Below are positions 36,255 through 44,430 of a stretch of 47,007 bases of DNA, piece after piece. The notes beneath the pieces are model-generated. The model saw only the letters and a list, made by a program, of their open reading frames with translations, did not search any database and was not told where the DNA came from. The position numbers were made by a program, and so were the translations under genes. This DNA is from Rhodopseudomonas sp. B29 (GTDB lineage Bacteria > Pseudomonadota > Alphaproteobacteria > Rhizobiales > Xanthobacteraceae). Position 1 is the stretch's first letter. Each line of letters starts with the position of its first letter. The stretch spans positions 717 to 47,723 of the forward strand of contig NZ_BADD01000680.1 in the NCBI RefSeq assembly GCF_000333455.1. Direction: 5' to 3'.

Positions 36255-36872
36255 GTGCGCCTGTTCGTTGGGCTCGGCAATCCTGGGGCGAAGTACCAGG
36301 GCAACCGGCACAACATCGGGTTCATGGCTCTCGACGAAATCGCGCGGCGTCACGGCTTCTCGCCCTGGCGCCGCCGCTTTCAGGGCGAGACCGCAGACGG
36401 CACGCTGGACGGCGAACGCATCACGCTGCTCAAGCCGACCACCTACATGAACGACTCCGGCCGCGCCGTGCAGGAAGCCGCGACCTTCTACAAGATCGGG
36501 CAGGGCGATATCGCCGTGTTTCACGACGAGATCGAACTGCCTCCGGCGAAGGTGCGCGTCAAAGTCGGCGGCGGCATCGCCGGTCACAACGGCCTGCGCT
36601 CGATCTCGGCGCATATCGGCAACGATTACTTGCGGGTGCGGCTCGGCGTCGGTCATCCGGGGATCAAGGAGCTGGTGCACGGCCACGTGCTCGGCGACTT
36701 CGCCAAGAGTGAGCGGCCCTGGGTCGAGGCGCTGTGCGAGATCGTCGCCGACAACGCCGGCCTGATCGCCAAAGGCAAGGACTCCACCTTCGCCAACAAG
36801 GTTCACCTGGCCATGCAGGCCAAGGGTTTCTACGACAACGATAAGGGCGAGCCGAAGGGCGGCAACAAGTAG
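36255..36872 (+). CDS. pth: Peptidyl-tRNA hydrolase
   Basis: A 205-residue enzyme that releases tRNA from prematurely terminated peptidyl-tRNAs. The N-terminal signature is [19 protein letters not shown] with the catalytic histidine in NRHNIG (about residue 20), and FHDEIELPP and [12 protein letters not shown] are further conserved segments near 93-118. The start is GTG at 36255, which fits the family N-terminus exactly. It follows rplY by 21 nt and is probably cotranscribed with it, a common arrangement. Confidence 0.95.
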   Translation: MRLFVGLGNPGAKYQGNRHNIGFMALDEIARRHGFSPWRRRFQGETADGTLDGERITLLKPTTYMNDSGRAVQEAATFYKIGQGDIAVFHDEIELPPAKVRVKVGGGIAGHNGLRSISAHIGNDYLRVRLGVGHPGIKELVHGHVLGDFAKSERPWVEALCEIVADNAGLIAKGKDSTFANKVHLAMQAKGFYDNDKGEPKGGNK

Positions 36873-36876
36873 CAGC

Positions 36877-36952
36877 GTCATCGCCGGGCTCGACCCGGCG
36901 ATCCATCATCTTGCGAAGAAGGATGGATGCCCGGGTCAAGCCCGGGCATGAC
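36877..36952. repeat. Palindromic repeat family D, copy 2
   Basis: The same two hairpins as copy 1, but in swapped order: GCCGGGCTCGACCCGGC first, then GCCCGGGTCAAGCCCGGGC. Relative to copy 1 it reads as the inverted element. It begins 5 nt after the pth stop codon. Confidence 0.88.
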
Positions 36953-36996
36953 GCGTCACTTAGTTGCGGCGCTAGGCACGAACAGCGGGACACATC

Positions 36997-38094
36997 ATGG
37001 GCTTCAAATGCGGGATCGTCGGGCTGCCGAATGTCGGCAAGTCGACGCTGTTCAACGCGCTGACCGAGACCGCGGCGGCGCAGGCGGCCAACTATCCGTT
37101 CTGCACCATCGAGCCGAATGTCGGCGAGGTCGCGGTGCCGGATCCGCGGCTCGACAAGCTCGCCGAAGTCGGCAAGTCGCAGCAGATCATCCCGACGCGG
37201 CTGACCTTCGTCGACATCGCCGGTCTGGTGAAGGGCGCGTCGAAGGGTGAAGGCCTCGGCAATCAGTTCCTCGCCACCATCCGCGAGGTCGACGCCATCG
37301 CGCATGTCGTTCGCTGCTTCGAAGACGGCGACATCACCCATGTCGAAGGCCGGGTCGCGCCGCTCGCCGACATCGACACGATCGAGACCGAGCTGATGCT
37401 CGCCGATCTCGACAGCCTCGAGAAGCGCGTCGACAATCTGACCAAGAAGGCCAAGGGCGGCGACAAGGACTCCAAGGAGCAGCTCGACCTCGTCACCCGC
37501 GCGCTGACGCTGCTGCGCGACGGCAAGCCGGCGCGCTTCCTCGAGCGCAAGCCGGAAGAGGAGCGCGCGTTCCGCATGCTCGGCCTGCTGACGTCGAAGC
37601 CGGTTCTGTACGTCTGCAACGTCGAGGAGGGCTCGGCCGCCGACGGCAACAAGTTCTCCGAGCAGGTGATGGCGCGGGCCAAGGAAGAGGGCGCGGTCGC
37701 GGTGGTGATTTCCGCCAAGATCGAGTCCGAGATCGCCACGCTGTCACGCGAAGAGCGCACCGATTTTCTCGACACGCTCGGCCTGCACGAGGCTGGCCTC
37801 GACCGCCTGATCCGCGCCGGCTACGAGCTGTTGCACCTGATCACGTACTTCACCGTCGGTCCGAAGGAAGCGCGCGCCTGGACCATCACCAAGGGCACCA
37901 AGGCGCCGCAGGCCGCAGCCGTGATCCACACCGATTTCGAGAAGGGCTTCATCCGCGCCGAAACCATCGCGTATGACGACTACACCAAGCTCGGCGGCGA
38001 AGCCGGCGCCCGCGACGGCGGCAAGCTGCGCCTCGAGGGCAAGGAATACGTCGTCGCCGACGGCGACGTGATGCATTTCAGGTTCAATACGTAA
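36997..38094 (+). CDS. ychF: Redox-regulated ATPase YchF
   Basis: A 365-residue OBG-like P-loop NTPase that binds ribosomes and prefers ATP in characterised members. Visible motifs are G1 GLPNVGKST (residues 8-16), the [20 protein letters not shown] switch region near 71-90, the altered G4 (NVEE, in [10 protein letters not shown]) that explains ATP preference, and the C-terminal TGS-like domain ending [14 protein letters not shown]. Length matches the family norm of about 363. It follows pth and a D repeat, continuing the translation-related group. Confidence 0.95.
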   Translation: MGFKCGIVGLPNVGKSTLFNALTETAAAQAANYPFCTIEPNVGEVAVPDPRLDKLAEVGKSQQIIPTRLTFVDIAGLVKGASKGEGLGNQFLATIREVDAIAHVVRCFEDGDITHVEGRVAPLADIDTIETELMLADLDSLEKRVDNLTKKAKGGDKDSKEQLDLVTRALTLLRDGKPARFLERKPEEERAFRMLGLLTSKPVLYVCNVEEGSAADGNKFSEQVMARAKEEGAVAVVISAKIESEIATLSREERTDFLDTLGLHEAGLDRLIRAGYELLHLITYFTVGPKEARAWTITKGTKAPQAAAVIHTDFEKGFIRAETIAYDDYTKLGGEAGARDGGKLRLEGKEYVVADGDVMHFRFNT

Positions 38095-38113
38095 GACGCG
38101 CGGCTCGTGGCCC

Positions 38114-38210
38114 GTAGGGTGGGCAAAGCGAAGCGTGCCCACGCGCTACGTAGTTACGCTCGGCCCCAAGACCGCGTGGGCACGGCGCTGTGCGCCTTTG
38201 CCCACCCTAC
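38114..38210. repeat. Palindromic repeat family F, copy 1
   Basis: GTAGGGTGGGCAAAGCGAAG opens and TTTGCCCACCCTAC closes, with GTGCCCACGC / GCGTGGGCAC facing in the middle. First of three different repeats (F, A, C) stacked between ychF and the DUF4282 gene. Confidence 0.88.
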
Positions 38211-38235
38211 GATTTCTAGCAGCCACCTCTCCTTC

Positions 38236-38331
38236 GTCATTCCGGGGCGCTCGCGTAGCGAGCGAACCCGGAATCTCTCTTCGCTACCATCTCGGGATTC
38301 CGGGTTCGCGCTACGCGCGCCCCGGAATGAC
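38236..38331. repeat. Palindromic repeat family A, copy 5
   Basis: GTCATTCCGGGGCGCTCGCG opens and GCGCCCCGGAATGAC closes, with the shorter centre also seen in copy 3. Confidence 0.88.
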
Positions 38332-38350
38332 AACAGAAATGCAACGGGAC

Positions 38351-38467
38351 CTCATCCTGAGGAGCCTCGGCGAAGCCGAGGCGTCTCGAAGGATGGCCTC
38401 CAAGCACGGCTGCAGCCCTACGAACTCATGGTTCGAGACGGCGCTGCGCGCCTCCTCACCATGAGGT
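38351..38467. repeat. Palindromic repeat family C, variant copy
   Basis: CTCATCCTGAGGAGCCTCGG opens and CCTCCTCACCATGAG closes; GGTTCGAGAC faces the earlier GTCTCGAAGG. Same variant subtype as 15339 and 40279. Confidence 0.85.
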
Positions 38468-38492
38468 CTTCGATATCGAGCGAAGGGTGGAC

Positions 38493-38786
38493 CTACCGAA
38501 ACCCCTGCTGATCCCGGATCGCACCCAGATGTTCGTTGATGCGGAAGACGATCAGGACGAATTCGGCGGCGATGCGGGCGGCGACGATGCCGACGACGAC
38601 GGCCGCCAGACTCGCCAGCACCAGGATGAATCCGCCGAACGGATTGAGCGCCATCGCGGCGAGGCCGGAGAAGATGCCGAAGATGCCGAGCAGCGCGACG
38701 AGTGCGATCGCCAGCCAATAGAACGTCTTGATAATGGTCGGCGTGATGAAGCGGTCCCACTGAAACAGGTCGCGGAAATCGAGCAT
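38493..38786 (-). CDS. DUF4282 small membrane protein
   Basis: A 97-residue inner-membrane protein with two or three predicted helices (residues about 20-37, 45-70 and possibly 71-85), matching the DUF4282 family: LFQWDRFITPTIIKTFYWLA at the N-terminus and RIAAEFVLIVFRINEHL near the C-terminus. It is divergent from two MaoC hydratase genes across a short 83-nt spacer. Function unknown. Confidence 0.85.
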   Translation of the reverse strand: MLDFRDLFQWDRFITPTIIKTFYWLAIALVALLGIFGIFSGLAAMALNPFGGFILVLASLAAVVVGIVAARIAAEFVLIVFRINEHLGAIRDQQGFR

Positions 38787-38869
38787 CGTTCAGTCTCCCC
38801 AGCGTCACGCGTCGGGCTTGTGATTGCCGCCAATAGAGGCCACAATCGGGCCTCCCGCCAGCAAACGTC

Positions 38870-39334
38870 ATGACCGTCCTCAGCTTTGAAGATTTCACCC
38901 CCGGCCATTTCGGCCGCTTCGGACCTCGCCGCGTCACGCGCGAGGAGATCATCGCTTTTGCGCGCGAATACGATCCGCAGCCGATGCATCTCGACGAGCG
39001 CGCCGCGCAGGCGTCGATGCTGAAGGGCCTGTCCGGCTCCGGCTGGCATCTCGGCTCGCTGATGATGCGCATGCTGTGCGACGGCTTCCTGCTGAAGACC
39101 AAGTCGCTCGGCTCGCCCGGCATCGAGGAGATGCGCTGGATGTCGCCGCTGCGGCCGGGCGACGATCTGTTGCTCGACGTCGATGTCGTCGAGGCGCGCG
39201 TCTCCAAGTCGCGGCCACAGACCGGCATCGTCACCTTCAAATGCTACATGCGCAACGGCCATGGCCAGATGCTGGCCGAGATGGTCTCGGCGATCATCAT
39301 CGGCCGGCGCGACCAGGCCGCCACGGCGGGCTGA
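38870..39334 (+). CDS. MaoC family dehydratase (first of a tandem pair)
   Basis: A 154-residue single hotdog-domain hydratase related to (R)-specific enoyl-CoA hydratases. The hydratase-2 active-site pattern is visible in AREYDPQPMHLDERAA (Asp and His) followed by GLSGSGWHLGSL. A second MaoC gene follows after 12 nt on the same strand, so the two likely form one unit and perhaps a heterodimer. The substrate is not evident from sequence. Confidence 0.9.
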   Translation: MTVLSFEDFTPGHFGRFGPRRVTREEIIAFAREYDPQPMHLDERAAQASMLKGLSGSGWHLGSLMMRMLCDGFLLKTKSLGSPGIEEMRWMSPLRPGDDLLLDVDVVEARVSKSRPQTGIVTFKCYMRNGHGQMLAEMVSAIIIGRRDQAATAG

Positions 39335-39346
39335 GCGGAGACGGCG

Positions 39347-39826
39347 ATGCGTTATCTGGAAGACATGAAGGTCGGCGATCGCCGCGAGATCGGCAGCTTC
39401 ACCTTCACGGCCGAGAACATCAAGGAATTCGCCGCGCAGTTCGACCCGCAGCCGTTCCATCTCGACGAGGAGGCCGGCAAGGCTTCGCTGTTCGGCGGGC
39501 TGGCGGCGTCGGGCTGGCACATCGGCGCGGTGTGCATGAAGCTGATGGTCGCTTATCACCAGCGCGAAGCGGCCGAAGCCGCCGCGCGCGGCGAGACGGT
39601 CCCGGCCGGTGGCCCGTCGCCCGGTTTCCGCGAGATGCGCTGGCTGCGCCCGGTGCTGGCCGGCGACACCGTCAGCTATGCCAGCGTCGTCGAGACGCTG
39701 CGCACATCTGATTCGCGGCCCGAATGGGGGATCATGCAGGGGCGCAACACCGGCACGAATCAGCGCGGCGAGCCGGTGTTCTCGTTCCTCGCCACGGCAT
39801 TCGTGCCGCGCCGGCCGGGCGGCTGA
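39347..39826 (+). CDS. MaoC family dehydratase (second of a tandem pair)
   Basis: A 159-residue hotdog protein paralogous to the gene before it. The active-site region is AAQFDPQPFHLDEEAG followed by GLAASGWHIGAV, so Asp and His are kept in the same places. The rest of the sequence has diverged strongly from the first copy. It begins 12 nt after the first gene. Both copies keep catalytic residues, so this is not the catalytic/structural pair in which one subunit is dead. Confidence 0.9.
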   Translation: MRYLEDMKVGDRREIGSFTFTAENIKEFAAQFDPQPFHLDEEAGKASLFGGLAASGWHIGAVCMKLMVAYHQREAAEAAARGETVPAGGPSPGFREMRWLRPVLAGDTVSYASVVETLRTSDSRPEWGIMQGRNTGTNQRGEPVFSFLATAFVPRRPGG

Positions 39827-39983
39827 ACGCCGACTGAGGCCTCCAGGACACATCCTTTTGGATTTTAACCAATTGCGGCGCAATTGGGCGAGACTGCCCC
39901 GGAACGGCCGAGATATTAAGACGTTGTGAACCCGGCCCGGGCATGGATCGACGAACGGGTGGGTTTTGGGAAATTGTGGGACG

Positions 39984-40139
39984 ATGGCTGATCAAGCGGG
40001 ACTGAAATGGGTGGGTGTCATCTTCGCAACGGTGACACTGGCGGTGATGATTACGACCGGCATGGTGGTTAAGGGCTACGCGGTGGGGGCTTATTCGCTC
40101 GACGCCCCGGCGACGACGGGCTCGCTCAGCTCGCGCTGA
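39984..40139 (+). CDS. 51-residue single-helix membrane protein
   Basis: A short frame: MADQAGLKWVGVIFATVTL continues into VAV-rich hydrophobic sequence, forming one membrane helix (about residues 9-30), then GYAVGAYSLDAPATTGSLSSR and stop. Composition and codon use are host-like, and the positive-inside rule fits a C-in or N-in single anchor. GTGGGA precedes the ATG at short spacing. I do not recognise it, but it is a plausible small membrane protein. Confidence 0.55.
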   Translation: MADQAGLKWVGVIFATVTLAVMITTGMVVKGYAVGAYSLDAPATTGSLSSR

Positions 40140-40455
40140 TCCGACCGCCGCCGAGCGGCGCCTGCCGAACTAACAATCGAATCGGACTTGGGGTGCCCGG
40201 CCGTTGCGCCGGGCATTGGATTCTGGGGTGCCGGTCGGGCTCCTTTGTTGAATCATAAAGCGCCACCACACGCGAATCCTCATCCTGAGGAGCCTTCGCG
40301 GCGCTCGAAGAGCGACGCGAAGGCGTCTCGAAGGATGGGCCGCGGGCGAGACGGTGCCCAAAACTCATGGTTCGAGACGGCGCTTCGCGCCTCCTCACCA
40401 TGAGGTCCTCCCTGTGCGCGGCGCCCGACAACGCAGGCTTTCAATCGCATCGCCC
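40140..40455. other. Gene-free spacer with a repeat
   Basis: No credible coding frame. It contains the variant family C repeat at 40279-40406 and, before it, a stretch around 40190-40250 with imperfect GC-rich inverted sequence (GTGCCCGG, CCGGGCA, GGTGCCGG) that may be a decayed repeat. Confidence 0.55.
40279..40406. repeat. Palindromic repeat family C, variant copy
   Basis: CTCATCCTGAGGAGCCTTCGCG opens (internal palindrome CGAAGGCGTCTCGAAGG-like) and GCGCCTCCTCACCATGAGG closes. Same subtype as 15339 and 38351. Confidence 0.85.
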
Positions 40456-40456
40456 C

Positions 40457-40488
40457 AAAAAAATGCAGCCACCTCGCGGTGGCTGCAT
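40457..40488 (-). terminator. Intrinsic terminator for the minus-strand gene at 40535
   Basis: ATGCAGCCACC (40463-40473) pairs with GGTGGCTGCAT (40478-40488) around TCGC. On the minus strand the stem is followed by seven T residues (the A-run at 40457-40463), 46 nt past the stop codon of the upstream gene. A strong rho-independent terminator. Confidence 0.9.
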
Positions 40489-40534
40489 CGTGACTCATCG
40501 AACTGCCAAACGGCGGATCGCTCAGACCGTAGTC

Positions 40535-40981
40535 TCAGACCTGGCGCAGGGTCTCGGCGGTGCGCTTCCACTGGGCGACGTTGTCGGAAATCATCCGGGT
40601 CGACTTCATCGCCGCCTGGCTGAGCTGGGCGTAGCCGGAGATCTCGCGCTGGACGCGCTGGCCTTCGGCGTGCAGCAGATCGCGCAGCGCTTCGAGTTCG
40701 CCGATCAGCGTCTCGATCTCGGCCAGCGAAGTGCCGGCGACGCGCTGGATCAGCGAGTTGACGCTGCTGACGGTCGCTTCCGCGCCGGCATCGAGCGCCG
40801 GCAGCGCAGCGGCGAGCGAGCTCGCGGCGGTGTCGGTGCCGGTCGCGCCCGGCGACGGCCGGCGCAGATAGGCGATGTCGTTGCGGACGAATTCACGGAT
40901 GCCGGCTTCGACATCGGTGACGGCGGCGAGGTTCGCGTCGGTCTCGGTCGAGTCGGTCTTTTCGGACGGAATAGCATTCAT
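40535..40981 (-). CDS. Hypothetical helical protein
   Basis: A 148-residue protein that is almost all predicted alpha-helix: AGIREFVRNDIAYLRRP near residues 25-42, then long amphipathic helices with heptad-like spacing (ISLAEIETLIGELEALRDLL, SQAAMKSTRMISDN). No signal peptide or membrane helix. Start at 40981 follows GGGGACC; a longer frame to 41116 has no such site. A clear terminator follows, so it is a single-gene unit. I do not recognise a family; a phasin-like or structural helical protein is possible but unproven. Confidence 0.7.
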   Translation of the reverse strand: MNAIPSEKTDSTETDANLAAVTDVEAGIREFVRNDIAYLRRPSPGATGTDTAASSLAAALPALDAGAEATVSSVNSLIQRVAGTSLAEIETLIGELEALRDLLHAEGQRVQREISGYAQLSQAAMKSTRMISDNVAQWKRTAETLRQV

Positions 40982-41175
40982 CGGCTGGTCCCCTGATCGG
41001 AAGCGGGTGGTCGAGGTGTGAGCAGCGCGGTGTCCCCGCACAGATTGTAAAGCACTGCCATCTGCGCAGGCCAATTTGACGGCATCTTGGCCGATCTGCG
41101 GCGCGGACCCGGTCATACCGGGGCAAGGTCAACGAGTGATGAACGCCACGCGTTCGCGCTAACCAGAATCGCCGA

Positions 41176-41607
41176 CTACGCGATCTTCGGCAGCTTGATG
41201 GGCTGGCCCAGCGCCTGCTCGACCAGGTCGAACGTATCCAGCAACACGCGCAGGCTGGTCAGCTTGCCGTTCTTGAACTGCAGAAACTCCGCCAGACGCA
41301 GGCTGATCGGCTTGTGCGAATCGAGCGCGGTGAACGAGTAGCGCAGCATCGACGACGCCGAGTCGACGCCGAGCATGATCGCCTCGCGATCGTAGCGACG
41401 CACCGACACGTTGTCGGCGAGCTGCCGGCAGACTTCGAGCGCGGCGGCCTTGCCCTTGCGGGCGCCGAGGAAGGGAAACATGTCGATCGGGCCATAAATC
41501 GCCCATTCGACCTCGTCATCGATCATGTTCGCGAGATCGTCGAACTGGTGGTCGTTGAGCGCGCGCTGCAATGCGCGCGAGAAACGCCAGAGGCTGTGCT
41601 CTGTCAT
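41176..41607 (-). CDS. NTF2/SnoaL-like fold protein
   Basis: A protein of about 143 residues with the cone-fold pattern of the nuclear transport factor 2/SnoaL-like superfamily: an N-terminal helix pair ending in DDEVEWAIYGPIDMFPFLG, then KGKAAALEVCRQL and alternating strands (MLRYSFTALDSH, SLRLAEFLQFKNGKL). Start at 41607 (MTEHSLWRF) is chosen because GAGG lies about 6 nt upstream; ATG 41652 would add 15 residues. Enzymatic or binding role is undetermined. Confidence 0.75.
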   Translation of the reverse strand: MTEHSLWRFSRALQRALNDHQFDDLANMIDDEVEWAIYGPIDMFPFLGARKGKAAALEVCRQLADNVSVRRYDREAIMLGVDSASSMLRYSFTALDSHKPISLRLAEFLQFKNGKLTSLRVLLDTFDLVEQALGQPIKLPKIA

Positions 41608-41837
41608 CAGGGCCTCACCGGTGATGTGGATTTCCAGATCAACCAGCGGCATCTTGAGGGGCGCCGTGGCGGCACCCTATGCCCTTACAACTTTGCTGCG
41701 CTGATCTTTTCGACCTAAGACCAATTAATGACAATTGCAATGACTTTTTGTGCATTGCACAAATACGAGTCGGGGCATGACCCCGCTCGCTTCTTGGGCA
41801 GCCAACCCGCGCGCCTGCCGTGTTTTGGCCCCGATTG

Positions 41838-42281
41838 CTACGCGGCTTTCGCGACCTTGCGGCGCGGAGCGGCCTTTCCCGGCTTGGCGCCCGGCTTCGC
41901 CGCAGCCGTGCCCTTGGTCGCCGCTTGGGGCTTGGACTTCGGCTTCGCGGAGGGCGCCGGCTTTTCGGCCTTCGGGGTCTGGGATTTGGCCGGCTTGCTC
42001 TCGGCGGCCGCCTTCGCCGCATCGTCCGCCGCCTTGCGCATGGCACGGGCATAGGAGTCGGCGGCGTTGTCGGCGGCGACCTGCAGCCGCTTGGCGGCGG
42101 CGAGGCCCTGTTCGAGCGCGGCCTGGGCCAGCGCCTTGGCGCGCGCCTTGCCGGCCTTGTCCTTCGCCTTGCCGGCCTGCGCCAGATAGTGCGCGCGCCG
42201 GGTCTTCGCCGCGGCGGTCAGTGCCTTGGTCTGGTGTTTGGCGAGCTGCCGGATAGTTGCGTCGAGATCGGCCTCGGCCAT
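41838..42281 (-). CDS. Lys/Ala-rich basic protein (histone H1-like tail)
   Basis: A 147-residue protein. The first 75 residues are helical with many Ala and Gln (KHQTKALTAAAKTRRAHYLA). The rest is a low-complexity Lys/Ala/Pro tail (AAKAAAESKPAKSQTPKAEK and similar), strongly basic, as in histone H1-like proteins and in other nucleic-acid binding tails. Start at 42281 follows GAGGGA at about 10 nt. It is divergent from the thiolase gene. DNA or RNA binding is inferred only from composition. Confidence 0.7.
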   Translation of the reverse strand: MAEADLDATIRQLAKHQTKALTAAAKTRRAHYLAQAGKAKDKAGKARAKALAQAALEQGLAAAKRLQVAADNAADSYARAMRKAADDAAKAAAESKPAKSQTPKAEKPAPSAKPKSKPQAATKGTAAAKPGAKPGKAAPRRKVAKAA

Positions 42282-42492
42282 GTCGGAGTGTCCCTCAGTC
42301 CCAAAAATCGGCGCGACTATGCAGATGCGATGCCGCCTTGGCAATCGCCTGTTCCGCCGCGCGGCACGAGCTGAGCCGCGCCGGCCACAACCGGACGCGG
42401 ACGTAAGCGCCGGCCTTGACTCTCCGCGCCGCTCGGACAATCTCGCGATCAAGCCCGCAACAACAAGCGACAAACAACAGGGAGAGAACCAC

Positions 42493-43746
42493 ATGGCCGA
42501 CGCCTACATCATCGACGCCGTCCGCACCCCCCGCGGCATCGGCAAGGTCGGCAAGGGCAAACTGGCGGACATGCATCCGCAGCACCTCGCCGCCACCGTG
42601 CTCAAGGCCATCGCCGAGCGCAACAAGCTCAACACCGCGGAAGTCGACGACATCATCTGGTCGACCTCGACCCAGCGCGGCAAGCAGGGCGGTGACCTCG
42701 GCCGCATGGCGGCGCTCGACGCCGGCTACGACATCAAGGCCTCCGGCACCACGCTCGACCGCTTCTGCGGCGGCGGCATCACCGCGGTGAACTTCGCGGC
42801 CGCGCAGATCATGAGCGGCATGGAAGACGTGGTCATCGCCGGCGGCACCGAGATGATGTCGCTGACCGCCTCGATGGCGGCCGAGGACATGGCCGCCGGC
42901 AAGCCGCCGCTCGGCATGGGCTCGGGCAATGCGCGGCTCGCCAAGGTGCATCCGCAATCGCACCAGGGCATCTGCGGCGACGCCATCGCCACGATGGAAG
43001 GCATCAGCCGCGAAGCGCTCGACGCGCTCGGCCTCGAAAGCCAGCGCCGCGCCGCGATCGCCATCAAGGAAGGCCGCTTCGACAAGAGCATCGTCCCGGT
43101 CAAGGACGACGACGGCAATGTCGTGCTGGCCAAGGACGAGTATCCGCGCCCCGAAACGACGGCCGAAGGTCTCGCGGCCTTGAAGCCGGCCTTCACCGCG
43201 ATGGCCGACTATCCGCTCGACGACAAGGGCACCACCTATCGCAAGCTGATCAACCAGAAGTACCCGGACGTCGACATCAAGCACGTCCACCACGCCGGCA
43301 ACTCGTCGGGCGTCGTCGACGGCGCCGCCGCGCTGCTGCTCACCTCGAAGGAATACGCCGAGAAGCACGGCCTGAAGCCGCGGGCGAAAATCGTCGCGAT
43401 GGCGAACATCGGCGACGACCCGACGCTGATGCTCAACGCCCCGGTGCCGGCCGCCAAGAAGGTGCTGCAGAAGGCCGGTCTGACCAAGGACGACATCGAC
43501 CTCTGGGAGATCAACGAAGCCTTCGCCGTCGTCGCCGAGAAGTTCATGCGCGACCTCGACCTCGACCGCTCCAAGGTCAACGTCAACGGCGGCGCCATCG
43601 CCCTAGGCCACCCCATCGGCGCCACCGGCGCGATCCTGGTCGGCACCGTGCTCGACGAACTCGAACGCCGCGGGTTGAAGCGCGGGTTGGTGACGATGTG
43701 CGCGGCGGGCGGCATGGCCCCGGCGATCATCATCGAGCGCGTGTGA
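42493..43746 (+). CDS. Acetyl-CoA C-acyltransferase (thiolase family)
   Basis: A 417-residue thiolase that condenses or cleaves acyl-CoAs. The acyl-cysteine is in LDRFCGGGITAVNFAA near residue 95, GGAIALGHPIGATG holds the catalytic histidine near 378, and the second cysteine is in TMCAAGGMAPA near 400. The first active-site segment reads FCGGG rather than the commoner CGSG/CSSG, a variant seen in some alphaproteobacterial thiolases. GGAGAGAACC precedes the ATG. It could serve fatty-acid degradation or polyhydroxybutyrate synthesis; sequence alone does not decide. A terminator follows. Confidence 0.9.
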   Translation: MADAYIIDAVRTPRGIGKVGKGKLADMHPQHLAATVLKAIAERNKLNTAEVDDIIWSTSTQRGKQGGDLGRMAALDAGYDIKASGTTLDRFCGGGITAVNFAAAQIMSGMEDVVIAGGTEMMSLTASMAAEDMAAGKPPLGMGSGNARLAKVHPQSHQGICGDAIATMEGISREALDALGLESQRRAAIAIKEGRFDKSIVPVKDDDGNVVLAKDEYPRPETTAEGLAALKPAFTAMADYPLDDKGTTYRKLINQKYPDVDIKHVHHAGNSSGVVDGAAALLLTSKEYAEKHGLKPRAKIVAMANIGDDPTLMLNAPVPAAKKVLQKAGLTKDDIDLWEINEAFAVVAEKFMRDLDLDRSKVNVNGGAIALGHPIGATGAILVGTVLDELERRGLKRGLVTMCAAGGMAPAIIIERV

Positions 43747-43765
43747 GGCGAGGGCGCTGCAGCGC

Positions 43766-43799
43766 GTAGGATGGGTTGAGCGAAGCGAAACCCATCACC
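43766..43799. repeat. Half copy of repeat family F
   Basis: GTAGGATGGGTTGAGCGAAG followed by CGAAACCCATCACCC: one arm only, with an internal hairpin. The complementary sort of arm occurs at 44075-44152. Confidence 0.75.
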
Positions 43800-43827
43800 C
43801 CGCGCACCAGAGCTGAACTGATCGAAG

Positions 43828-43856
43828 AGGGCGGCGCCACAAGCGCCGCCCTTTTT
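43828..43856 (+). terminator. Intrinsic terminator after the thiolase gene
   Basis: AGGGCGGCG (43828-43836) pairs with CGCCGCCCT (43844-43852), followed by TTTTT. About 80 nt past the stop codon and behind a half repeat F. Confidence 0.9.
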
Positions 43857-43880
43857 GTTTGCCTCGATCCTCTCCACGCC

Positions 43881-43966
43881 GTCATGGCCGGGCTCGTCCC
43901 GGCCATCCACGTCTTCGGCCGCTACTACAAAGATAACGTGGCGCCTGGGACCCGAGCGGGCATGAC
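43881..43966. repeat. Palindromic repeat family D, degenerate copy 3
   Basis: GTCATGGCCGGGCTCGTCCC and a local GGCCGGGCTCGTCCCGGCC hairpin, closed by CGGGCATGAC. The second hairpin is decayed (CCTGGGACCCGAGCGGGC). Confidence 0.8.
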
Positions 43967-43989
43967 GGCGTAGTTCACGCCAACACTCC

Positions 43990-44067
43990 GTCATTGCAAG
44001 CGAAGCGAAGCAATCCAGCCCAGCACACGGAACTGGATTGCTTCGTCGCTACGCTCCTCGCAATGAC
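43990..44067. repeat. Palindromic repeat family B, copy 4
   Basis: GTCATTGCAAGCGAAGCGAAG opens (one variation in the arm) and GCTCCTCGCAATGAC closes, with AGCAATCCAGC / GGATTGCTTCG-like facing parts. Confidence 0.88.
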
Positions 44068-44074
44068 GATGGCG

Positions 44075-44152
44075 GAGGGTTGAGCGTTAGCGAAACCCAC
44101 CACCCGCGTGCATGGAGTTCGATGGGTTTCGCTGCGCTCAACCCATCCTACG
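44075..44152. repeat. Palindromic repeat family F, copy 2, overlapping a stop codon
   Basis: GGGTTGAGCGTTAGCGAAAC opens and GCTGCGCTCAACCCATCCTAC closes, with the same GGGTTT/AAACCC facing pair as other F elements. Its last bases (44148-44150) form the stop codon of the adjacent minus-strand gene, so the repeat ends that gene. Confidence 0.82.
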
Positions 44153-44420
44153 TCCCTGCGAAGAAATCCTTGGCCTGCTTCTCGGTCTCGAAACGAGCTA
44201 CTTCGAAGTAGTCTGGATCGTCTTCGGCCGTCTCCGGTGATCTAAGAACGACGAACTCTGCCCCTCTACGTTCAACCAGCGTGGTGAGATCGTTGCTCCG
44301 GACGGGCGTGTTATCTCTAGCCTCACAATAAGGGCATTCGTCGTCGCACATGCACGACCACTCGTCCGACCATCGCCGGTTACAACGATAACATTCATAG
44401 TGATTGAGAAACCAAGCCAT
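44148..44420 (-). CDS. Small Cys-rich protein coupled to the DpnI homologue
   Basis: A 90-residue protein with six cysteines in the first third (HYECYRCNRRW then SCMCDDECPYC), arranged CxxC, CxC and CxxC, consistent with a zinc-ribbon or two-metal fold. The C-terminal part is helical and ends FETEKQAKDFFAGT. Its ribosome-binding site GGAGG overlaps the TGA of the DpnI-like gene, and the two frames are 10 nt apart, so translation is coupled. Its stop codon lies inside a palindromic repeat, and the original C-terminus may have been changed. The family is unknown to me; a role with the nuclease is inferred from coupling only. Confidence 0.75.
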   Translation of the reverse strand: MAWFLNHYECYRCNRRWSDEWSCMCDDECPYCEARDNTPVRSNDLTTLVERRGAEFVVLRSPETAEDDPDYFEVARFETEKQAKDFFAGT

Positions 44421-44430
44421 GCTCGCCTCC

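Noticed and set aside
38107-38511. Short plus-strand frames over the F-A-C repeat cluster
   Set aside because: They translate repeat sequence, which recurs as similar peptides at other repeat copies.
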